Source of the DNA: Leptolyngbya sp. PCC 7375
GTDB lineage: Bacteria; Cyanobacteriota; Cyanobacteriia; Phormidesmidales; Phormidesmidaceae
Direction: 5' to 3'
DNA: 64,000 bases
Assembly (NCBI RefSeq): GCF_000316115.1
Contig: NZ_JH993797.1
Location: 7,599,961 to 7,663,960, forward strand
Below are positions 53,203 through 61,200 of this stretch, piece after piece. A program made the position numbers and the translations under genes. Under the pieces are notes generated by a model. It saw only the letters and a program-made list of their open reading frames with translations, made no database searches and was not told the DNA's origin. Every line of letters begins with the position of its first letter. The stretch's first letter is position 1.

Positions 53203-53682
53203 TCAGCCATGTATGAAAACGTCTGCTATAGAAGTGCCCAGTTAACGATTGAATTCAACATTGTTTGATAAATACTAGCGTCTACTGCCATCGGGCAATC
53301 TGGATAAACCATTATTCCATCCGTAATTTCGGATAGTTCAAACGTAATAATGGGAACTAAATATACGTAATTTGATTTTTATTGATATTGCATGGGGATT
53401 CTGGGGAAAACAGTATTCTAGGAGTCAATCCACTCACATTGTTGTTGCCGATTTATACTTTAACCACATCCAGAACATTCGTTTTTGTAGAAGAAGCAAT
53501 CGATTTTAGCTTGGATATGGTTAAGAGACGATTTAGTCTGTTATCACTGCCCTTTGCGGGTAACAGATTAAAACTTAATTAGCAACACTTATATTTTTAT
53601 CTTCCTGTTAGACGAGGAGATCGTCCTCTCTCTACAGAGAAACACAGATACTACAGCTCAAACTGGATGGAGAATAACTAGT
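53203..53682. other. Divergent promoter region of the two CIS arms
   Basis: 480 bp without a gene I can support. It must hold the promoters for the cap-type gene (minus) and the sheath gene (plus). I found no perfect NtcA box or long dyad. Confidence 0.5.
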
Positions 53683-55395
53683 ATGGCCTTAGACTACTTT
53701 GCGCCAGGGGTCTACGTCGAAGAGGTAGACCGAGGTAGTCGCCCCATTGAGGGCGTTAGCATGAGTGTTGCCGGATTTATCGGCTTTACCGAAGACGTAC
53801 GAGGAGACGCTGAACTGTTTGAGCCCATGATGGTTACCAACTGGGCTCAATACTTAGAATTTTTTAGCAAACCAGGCTCCGATGGGTTCACCGATTTTGG
53901 CGCTTACCTTCCCTTTGCTGTACAGGGTTGGTTTTTGAATGGTGGCGGTCGCTGTTGGGTGGTAAGTGTTGGCACTAAGCTACCGGGCACGCCTAAACCG
54001 GCTGCATCTGAGAATGCAACCAAACTGATCACCTCTAGCGGTAAACCTTCTCTTTCCTTCTATCTACAAGCATCTGAATCTGAGGAAGAAGGCACCTTGG
54101 CGCTTCCATCCAGTGCTGGTCGATTAACTGTTAGCGTTCTAGATGGAGGACCTAAGCCTTTACCTGACGATGCCGATGAGGATGCAGAAGCCCCCATTAA
54201 TAATGGTGAGTATTTCACAGTCATCGTCAGACAAGGTGATGAAATCTTAGAGCAGTACAATCACCTGAGCATGAATCCAGAGGTGGCCTCCGACGTCGCT
54301 GACTATGCTGTCACGATGCTAGAGCCCTCTGAGTATATTGTGGTTGAGAACATCTCACAATCTGGCCAGGCTCTTTCTCGCCGACCTGCTAATGGCTCCT
54401 ATGAGATCGCGCCTCCCCCCTATGTCGGCAAGCCAGAGCGCTTTAATCGCGATCTTCAAGGCAACCGCGACGATCGTACTGGCATTCAAGGTCTGTATGA
54501 GATTGATGAAGTCTCTATGGTGGCTTGTCCAGACCTGTTATTAGCCTACGAGAAAGGTCTGATTGATCTTGATCAGGTGCACGGTGTCATGGAAATGATG
54601 CTTAGCATGTGTGAGAATTCATTCCCCGGCCCCGCTTATCGCATGGCCATTATCGATCCACCGCCGGTAAAACCAGGCAAAAGCATGGATCCCGTAGAAC
54701 CCAGTCGTCAGCGTCCGGCAGATGCGGCTAAGTGGTTGACCACATTCAATCGTCGCTCTATGTTTGGGGCCACCTACTATCCCTGGATCAAGGTGGCTGA
54801 CCCCCGCAACGGCGGTCGTCCTAAACTGGTTCCCCCGTCTGGTCACATGATGGGCATCTGGTGCCGTACTGACGAGTCTCGCGGTGTGTTTAAGGCACCT
54901 GCTAACGAAACACCCCGGGGTGTTATTGGCCTGGCTTACGAGACAAATATGCGTGAGCAAGAACTACTGAATCCTTTGGGTGTAAACTGCATTCGTAACT
55001 TCTCCAGCTACAACCGTGGCTTAAAAGTTTGGGGTGCTCGTACCCTGGTTGAACCTGACAATGTTCAGTGGCGTTACATCAGCGTCCGGCGACTGTTGAG
55101 CTACATTGAAAAGTCCATTGAAATTGGCACCCAGTGGGTTGTCTTTGAACCTAACGATCCTGATCTTTGGGCTCGTGTGAGTCGCACGGTCAGTAACTTC
55201 CTAGAACGGCTATGGCGTGAGGGAGCCTTGTTTGGTACATCTCCATCAGAAGCCTTCTATGTGAAGTGTGATGGTGAGCTGAATACCCACGACACCATTA
55301 TGTTGGGCCGCTTATATGTTGAAGTTGGTGTCTGCCCTGTACGCCCGGCAGAATTTGTCATCTTCCGCATCAGTCAGTGGGCACCTAATCAATAA
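53683..55395 (+). CDS. CIS contractile sheath protein (Afp2/Pvc2-like)
   Basis: 570 aa. The start LDYFAPGVYVEEVDRGSRPI, followed by GVSMSVAGFIGFTEDV, is the classic tail sheath N-terminal motif. The C-terminal conserved region reads GVNCIRNFSSYNRGLKVWGA RTLVEP, then YISVRRLLSYIEKSIEIGTQ and CPVRPAEFVIFRISQW. An extra domain lies near residues 115-240 (SESEEEGTLALPSSAGRLTV, DDADEDAEAPINNGEYFTVI). It forms the contractile outer tube, with tube proteins encoded downstream. Confidence 0.93.
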   Translation: MALDYFAPGVYVEEVDRGSRPIEGVSMSVAGFIGFTEDVRGDAELFEPMMVTNWAQYLEFFSKPGSDGFTDFGAYLPFAVQGWFLNGGGRCWVVSVGTKLPGTPKPAASENATKLITSSGKPSLSFYLQASESEEEGTLALPSSAGRLTVSVLDGGPKPLPDDADEDAEAPINNGEYFTVIVRQGDEILEQYNHLSMNPEVASDVADYAVTMLEPSEYIVVENISQSGQALSRRPANGSYEIAPPPYVGKPERFNRDLQGNRDDRTGIQGLYEIDEVSMVACPDLLLAYEKGLIDLDQVHGVMEMMLSMCENSFPGPAYRMAIIDPPPVKPGKSMDPVEPSRQRPADAAKWLTTFNRRSMFGATYYPWIKVADPRNGGRPKLVPPSGHMMGIWCRTDESRGVFKAPANETPRGVIGLAYETNMREQELLNPLGVNCIRNFSSYNRGLKVWGARTLVEPDNVQWRYISVRRLLSYIEKSIEIGTQWVVFEPNDPDLWARVSRTVSNFLERLWREGALFGTSPSEAFYVKCDGELNTHDTIMLGRLYVEVGVCPVRPAEFVIFRISQWAPNQ

Positions 55396-55410
55396 GGGAT
55401 ATTAATCAGG

Positions 55411-55444
55411 GATGTAGAGGCGTTCCATGGAGTGCCTCTACATC
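55411..55444 (+). terminator. Hairpin after the sheath gene (GTTCCATGGA-type repeat)
   Basis: GATGTAGAGGC (55411-55421) pairs perfectly with GCCTCTACATC (55434-55444), with a GTTCCATGGAGT loop. It resembles the dispersed palindrome at 23951-23970. It may reduce read-through so that sheath is expressed more strongly than the genes after it. Confidence 0.6.
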
Positions 55445-55507
55445 ATCCCCCTCCGAGAAAGAGAGGGGTTTTGGTCAACGTTTTCAGAATTTTAAGGAGA
55501 TAACCTC

Positions 55508-56005
55508 ATGGCTGATCTCAATAAGCCAATAGCCCCAAGTAGTTTTTATCTGGAACTTGCCGGAGTTTGTGAAGGGGAAAAGTCTGTTTTCAAGAGTGTC
55601 AATATTCCTGACTATGCTCCTAAGGTCCAGGGTGGACAGCAGGCTGTTGGCACCACCAAGGGTGGTAAAACCTTGTGGCAAGTAAACTCAGCGGGTTTTG
55701 AAGGACTGTTTACCTTTGACTGTGTCTGCATTGCCAGCGGCGATGGTGACAGTACCAGCAAAAAGCTCTACGAGTGGTTTGAAAATTGTTTACCGTCTTC
55801 CAATGGCGGCAAGAGTAAATGGGGCGACAACAAAAAAGAAGGCAGCATTACTGCCTACGATACCGATGGCAATGAAGTAGCTAAATGGCAATTTGTTGAG
55901 GCATGGCCTTCTAAATATAAGTGTGCCGATCTCGATGTAACGGCAGATGCTTACATCGAAGAGACATATACCATTACCTGCGAAAAGTTCAATCGCACCA
56001 TGTAG
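55508..56005 (+). CDS. CIS inner tube protein 1 (gp19/Hcp-like)
   Basis: 165 aa. The tube-protein pattern is visible: APSSFYLELAGVCEGEKSVF, then GGKTLWQVNSAGFEGLFTFD, WFENCLPSSNGG and GNEVAKWQFVEAWPSKYKCA DLDV. It is similar in layout to T4 gp19 and Hcp. AAGGAG at 55493-55498 is a good ribosome binding site. It is probably the main tube subunit. Confidence 0.87.
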   Translation: MADLNKPIAPSSFYLELAGVCEGEKSVFKSVNIPDYAPKVQGGQQAVGTTKGGKTLWQVNSAGFEGLFTFDCVCIASGDGDSTSKKLYEWFENCLPSSNGGKSKWGDNKKEGSITAYDTDGNEVAKWQFVEAWPSKYKCADLDVTADAYIEETYTITCEKFNRTM

Positions 56006-56050
56006 TTTGACCGTTAGGTCAGTTAAGAGAACAGTCAAGAGAACATAGTC

Positions 56051-56533
56051 ATGGTCCAATATTTAACCAATTCAAAATTCTATTTCGAGATTGATGGTGT
56101 AACAGCTTTGTCAATCAAAAACTGTACTGGGCCTGAGATTGAGTTAGAAGTGGCTGGTGGAGATTCGGCCATTGGTGTGACTAAAGATGCCAAAACTCAA
56201 ACCCAGGCAACGATTGGCGGTGTGAAGTACAACAGTACCGTCACCCTGACCTATGTAGCGGGTAACGAATCTGATCAGAAGAAGTTATCAGATTGGTATA
56301 ACGATTGCCACCCAGACACCTATTCAGGGGGTGGTTCCAAGGCGATGGATAGTCGCAAAACGGGTTCGCTAGTGGTCTATGATCCTAATGGAAAAGAGGC
56401 CATGCGCTATAATTTTATCGATCTATTTCCAGGCAGTAAAAAACAGATTGGCAGCCTTGCCGTTGATAGTGGTGGCAACTTAGCGGAAGACACACTGGAG
56501 TTGTACTTTACTCAAGTTACTCGAAACAAATAG
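56051..56533 (+). CDS. CIS tube-type protein 2 (gp19/Hcp-like)
   Basis: 160 aa. Paralogue of the preceding gene: VQYLTNSKFYFEIDGVTALS, ATIGGVKYNSTVTLTYVAGN, KKLSDWYNDCHPDTYSGG and GKEAMRYNFIDLFPGSKKQI. In Afp-type systems several tube paralogues form the tube body and the adaptor rings near the baseplate; this may be an adaptor. Confidence 0.85.
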   Translation: MVQYLTNSKFYFEIDGVTALSIKNCTGPEIELEVAGGDSAIGVTKDAKTQTQATIGGVKYNSTVTLTYVAGNESDQKKLSDWYNDCHPDTYSGGGSKAMDSRKTGSLVVYDPNGKEAMRYNFIDLFPGSKKQIGSLAVDSGGNLAEDTLELYFTQVTRNK

Positions 56534-56541
56534 TGTAACTA

Positions 56542-57027
56542 ATGACATTTCCAGAGATTTTAACTAAAGCTCGTTTTTATCTGGAACTTAGGCTGGACGG
56601 TAGTGTTGATGCAACCGATGGTTACTTCATGGAATGTAGTGGTTTTGCGCGATCGCAAGATGTCATCGAAATCTGTGAAGTAACCCCCCAGGTTTGGGGA
56701 AAACAGGGAAAAAGCCGTGGGCACATTGTTCGATCTAAAATTCCAGGAAACAGCTCCTATACCAACATCACAATCAAACGAGGTTTGACCATTTCCACGG
56801 CCTTTTGGGAGTGGATGGATACCATTGGCGAGGGTAATTGGATTGACCAGCGTCGCAATGGTGCTCTTTGCATCTATGATCAAGCGGGGGATGAACAATT
56901 TCGTTTTGAATTCACTGGAGCTTGGCCCGTCAGCTATAAAATCTCTGATTTAGATGTTAAAGGAGCTGACTACAACATTGAAGAAGTAGAAATTGTTGTC
57001 GAATCGCTCAAACGCGTCTGTAATTGA
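56542..57027 (+). CDS. CIS tube-type protein 3 (gp19-like)
   Basis: 161 aa. Third paralogue, reading ILTKARFYLELRLDGSVDAT, IPGNSSYTNITIKRGLTIST, AFWEWMDTI and YKISDLDVKGADYNIEEVEI. Its shape (FYLE, LKRG-like, WxW, DLDVKGAD...EE) is that of T4 gp19-type proteins and is closer to the Afp5 adaptor-type proteins than the first two are. It starts 8 bp after the previous stop. Confidence 0.85.
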   Translation: MTFPEILTKARFYLELRLDGSVDATDGYFMECSGFARSQDVIEICEVTPQVWGKQGKSRGHIVRSKIPGNSSYTNITIKRGLTISTAFWEWMDTIGEGNWIDQRRNGALCIYDQAGDEQFRFEFTGAWPVSYKISDLDVKGADYNIEEVEIVVESLKRVCN

Positions 57028-57038
57028 GAAAGAGAATT

Positions 57039-57470
57039 ATGACAGCTATTCAACTCAGCAACAATTTAGGGTTGGCACCACCCAAAGCTAAACCCTCGAT
57101 TCAACCCATTGATCCGTTGCCGCCCAAAACTATCGCCTCAGATTTTCAACCAGAAGCACCCAGTAATGGCTCCTCTGGTATACAAACTGAGTTTATGTTC
57201 AGGCTGCCAACGGGCTATCTGGATGCGGCTGGTCGGGTGCATCAACACGGCACCATGCGATTAGCCCGCACCCTTGATGAGATTGAACCCATGTCTGATC
57301 CAAGGGTTCAGATGAATCCAGCCTATGCCACGGTGATTATTTTGGCACGGGTCATTCTATCGTTGGGCACCTTACCTGAGGTCAGTCCCACCGTCATTGA
57401 GGGCTTATTTGCCGGAGACTTAAATTATCTACAGAACTTTTATAGAAACATTAATGGCCTAACGGGGTAA
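57039..57470 (+). CDS. CIS phage tail assembly chaperone-like protein
   Basis: 143 aa from the ATG at 57039; the frame begins with a TTG overlapping the previous stop. After a Pro-rich start it reads EFMFRLPTGYLDAAGRVHQH, GTMRLARTLDEIEPMSDPRV, then QMNPAYATVIILARVILSLG, TLPEVSPTVIEGLFAGDLNY. This is the pattern of a small conserved family in eCIS loci related to tail assembly chaperones. Function inferred from context. Confidence 0.75.
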   Translation: MTAIQLSNNLGLAPPKAKPSIQPIDPLPPKTIASDFQPEAPSNGSSGIQTEFMFRLPTGYLDAAGRVHQHGTMRLARTLDEIEPMSDPRVQMNPAYATVIILARVILSLGTLPEVSPTVIEGLFAGDLNYLQNFYRNINGLTG

Positions 57471-57477
57471 ATACGTT

Positions 57478-57735
57478 ATGACTAATTTAGATTCTATGGC
57501 TGGGGCTGAACACACAACAGTTTTGCCGCCCAGTGGCGATATTTCTAACCCAGCAGCGTTTGTGGCCCCCGCCATTGTGCAGAGTGATCATACGCTGGAA
57601 GTAAAACGAATGATGGCTCAGGTCGCTGAGAAGCTCGCCCATAATCCCCTAGCGATGCAACAATTTTGCGATCGCATCCACCAACTCCTGTGTGATGACA
57701 TGAAATTACAACAGGAACGGTCTTGCAGGAGATAA
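57478..57735 (+). CDS. Small CIS-cluster protein
   Basis: 85 aa. An N-terminal polar part (MTNLDSMAGAEHTTVLPPSG) precedes a helix LEVKRMMAQVAEKLAHNPLA, then MQQFCDRIHQLLCDDMKLQQ. It resembles the small helical proteins encoded between tube and tape-measure genes in other CIS loci. It ends 1 bp before the next start. Not further recognised. Confidence 0.6.
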   Translation: MTNLDSMAGAEHTTVLPPSGDISNPAAFVAPAIVQSDHTLEVKRMMAQVAEKLAHNPLAMQQFCDRIHQLLCDDMKLQQERSCRR

Positions 57736-57736
57736 A

Positions 57737-58285
57737 ATGGCCACTACATCAAGCAGCAGCTCTGAGAGTTCTACCGCCGCTAACTATGTCACCAGCAATC
57801 GATTTTATGTGGAGATCGAAAGCAAAATCACAGCCTGTTTTACAGAATGTGGTGGACTTGGCGTGCAGGTCAAAAAGGAAACCGTCGCGGAAGGAGGCCT
57901 AAATGACCAGCAGCGAATTTTGTTGGGTACACCTGAATTTTCGGATGTCACGCTAAAGCGGGGTATGAGTGGCGATCAAGTCTTTTGGGACTGGCTTAAT
58001 ACACTATTTCAACCACGCACTTCAGGCACTGCCCTCCAACAGTATCGCCGCAACATCAATATCTTAATTTTCAATCAAGCGGGACAAACCCAACAATGTT
58101 GGACTTTGATTGGTGCTGTTCCTGTGGGGTGGCAGGCTCCTTCTCTACAGGCAGATGGTAGTGCCGTTGCCATCGAGGAACTTACGCTAGCGTATGAAGG
58201 TTTGAATGTCACCTTTGGCAGCGGTGGCGGTGGGGCCACAATGCTAACAAAACGCTCTGATACTGGCTACTTTGAGAGTAAGTAA
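57737..58285 (+). CDS. CIS tube-type protein 4 (gp19-like)
   Basis: 182 aa. A Ser/Thr-rich start (TTSSSSSESSTAANYVTSNR) leads into the gp19 core FYVEIESKITACFTECGGLG, TPEFSDVTLKRGMSGDQVFW, DWLNTLFQPRTSG, and ends in a Gly-rich tail. It is probably an adaptor linking tube to spike. Its start lies 1 bp after the 85-aa gene's stop. Confidence 0.85.
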   Translation: MATTSSSSSESSTAANYVTSNRFYVEIESKITACFTECGGLGVQVKKETVAEGGLNDQQRILLGTPEFSDVTLKRGMSGDQVFWDWLNTLFQPRTSGTALQQYRRNINILIFNQAGQTQQCWTLIGAVPVGWQAPSLQADGSAVAIEELTLAYEGLNVTFGSGGGGATMLTKRSDTGYFESK

Positions 58286-58288
58286 TCG

Positions 58289-61200
58289 ATGGCAAGACAG
58301 CTGGGGCATACGTCTCCCTTAGGCGCATTTTGTACCCTGGGCAGCGGGGTACAGCGACATTCGTTGGGGACATCATCGTTAGCGATCTTAGATCTTAAAA
58401 CGTTTTATCCCCATGGGTTTCCTGCCGTTACCTCTGACGGAACAGATCATGCATCGCAATCCAGCATCGCAGATAATACAGTCGCGCCTAGTGTAGACAC
58501 GCCAGCACCTTCAACTCACAATGCAAAATCGCGCGTTAAGGGAGAAAATACACCTAGTTCCGTCGAGCAGACTACCTCTTTTCGTAGCCGTTTGCAGCGT
58601 TACTTTGCGCCAGAGGTAGGAGGTCGTTCTGATGCGATCGCACCCACCTCTCCTCATCCCTCCCCTCATCCCTCCCCTCATCCCTCCCCTCATCCCTCCC
58701 CTTATCAGCCTGCTGCCCACGCATCTCCAACCCATGCATCTACACCAAATTTTCAGGCTGCTCATAAAATAACAGATGGTGACCCTTCTGATACCCATCA
58801 GGTCTCCGCAGCAATTGAGGCTCAGAGCATACAACGGTTAACGGCTGAGAATACTCGCAACAATACCTCCAATCATCCTCAAGTATCCCCTGCCAATAGT
58901 CCTCAATCTGTTGAATCTGTTGCGGAACCACATCTGTCAACATCCGCTCAACAGACTCCCATTGGCCTAGGCTCAACCGATATTAACCAACCTGTTCAGA
59001 GTCTCCGTGAACCGTCTCCAATTCAACGGTCGACTGCACAGGACAATCCAAGGATTGGGCCATCTACCGACGTAAAAACTCAAGCTGGGTTAGGGTTGAA
59101 ACCCCAAGAATCTTTAGATTTGTCTCTAAATGCTGAGTCAGGTTTAACTGTAGATTCAAGTACAGTTGATTCATCCACTACTATCTCTAAGGCATCAAAA
59201 GAAACTGCCCCCAGCAGTGTGCAGAGGGCCGCAGATACGGTCAATAATAATAAGCAAAATGCGGTTGCCCAGCAGCAGCCTATTGGACTAGACTCAACTG
59301 ATATTAACCAATCCATTCAGAGTCTGCGAGAATTATCTTCTCCGATTCAACGAGTTACTCAGCAGCATCCAACTATTGGACAGTCTGCGGATGGAGGAAC
59401 TCAAGCAAGATTAGAGTATACAACATCTACATCTTCAAATCTCTCTCCCAATATTGAGAGAGGGCCAACCTCAGGAACACGTGCAACCGACTCGCCTGTT
59501 CAACGATGTGATGAGTCGCAGCAGCCACCTGGCCATTTATCCTCAAATTCCATTCAACGAGCTATAGCTGAACCTGATACGCCTGAAAAACAGGCTATCC
59601 AGCCACCTGCTCAGAGACCAGCTCCAATCAGTCAGAATTTTGCTATATCAGAGCCATCAGCGACCGATCAGATAGCTGCTCATTCTGAAATTCAAAGGTC
59701 ACCTAATTTCAGTGATATAGATAACTCTTCAAACCATCAACTATCTGGATCACAAGAGTCTCTCAGTCATGCGTCAGCGGCTGATTCAATTGATGTACTG
59801 AGCACTGAGCAATCTGTGGCTGATGCACCCAAACTGGTTCACCGTGTAGCCGAACCCTCTCAGACAATAGAAGGCTCCCATGACTCCAGCCCAGTAGATA
59901 CAGGTCAGCCGTCTGCGAGTAATCTGTCAGAAACATTATTCAATCAACCCCATCCAACCCTATCCACACCTAAGGATATTTCTAGGAAAAAAGCGACCCA
60001 TTATTCAGACCCCATTCGGCTGAGTGGTTCGGCTAAGCTCACCGTCGAACCCCCACGTCGAGGCCAACCCCCCAATTCTGAGGGCTTAGAGTCTTATCCC
60101 TCTGAGAATTTGGGAGACCCTATTATGCCTGGTCGGGATAATAGCACTGCTTCCATAAAAGGGGAGAACTCCAGTCAGTATAGCCTTTTCGAGAAAATAC
60201 CTAACCAGGCTGAGCCAATTCAACGAGTAGCTGAAACATCTCAGACCTCAGACTCGGACTCAGTTTCGAGTGACATTAGTCAGACAGCCAGCCCCCAATC
60301 ATCGGCTAATAGTCGTTCTGAAACTGAGACTATTCAGAATTCGGGTGATGATCAATCCGTTGATAATTTGGCAGAAACAGTTCAACGATCAGCGGATTTA
60401 ATTCAGTCAACTAGGACGTCTAACGAATCAGCGCAAGTAGACACAAACCAGTCTATTGACTTTGACCAAACAGATGCAACTCAGCCATCGGCTAATAACC
60501 TTGCCAGAGCTAAGACTACTCAGAATTTAGGCAATAGTCAATCTGTTACTGCCTCAAAAGGATCAGTTCAACGGAGAGTTGATTTATCAGAGTCACCTAA
60601 GGTCTCTAATGAACCAGATATTACCCATAGTCACGCCGATACAATCATCTCCCGTGTTTCCAACCAACCAAGTCTTACTCAGCAGCCCCATAGTAATTCT
60701 TTAGACGCTTCGTCAACTGACAGCTCAATCCCCATTCAACCTCCTTCTAATCCGGCTGAGGCAATTCAACGTGTCACCGAAGCATCTCAGGTATCAAACT
60801 CAGGTTCTGACAAATTTGGTTCAGCAAATACAGCTCAACTATTGCCCAATACGCCTAAGGCAAATGAGTATTCACACGATAGTCAATCCATCTCTAATTC
60901 AGTCAAGTCAGTCCAACGGGCAGTAGAGTCTACTGAATTCACTTCATCCGTTCCCCACGAGTCACATCAAATAAACCCAACTCAGCCATCTGATACCATC
61001 TCAAATCTCCAAGGTGCCCGTGCTGCCGTCTCTCCAGAAGCACCACTTAAGGAATCATCTATTCAGCGTTTTTCGGAAGTGTCGAATACTGAATCCCAGT
61101 CCTTTGACTCAAATGACATCCTTCCCAAGAGAGATTTGTCTACTGAGAACAAGATTCAATCAAAAGATGAGTCGCAGCCATCTATCCTGATTCAGCGGGC

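Noticed and set aside
53382..53582. 66-aa plus-strand ORF in the divergent CIS promoter region
   Set aside because: No family features or ribosome binding site, and it lies where promoters are expected.
58511..59316. Minus-strand ORFs with GGMRGGMR repeats
   Set aside because: They are the complement of the PSPH tandem repeat and neighbouring low-complexity sequence of the giant gene.
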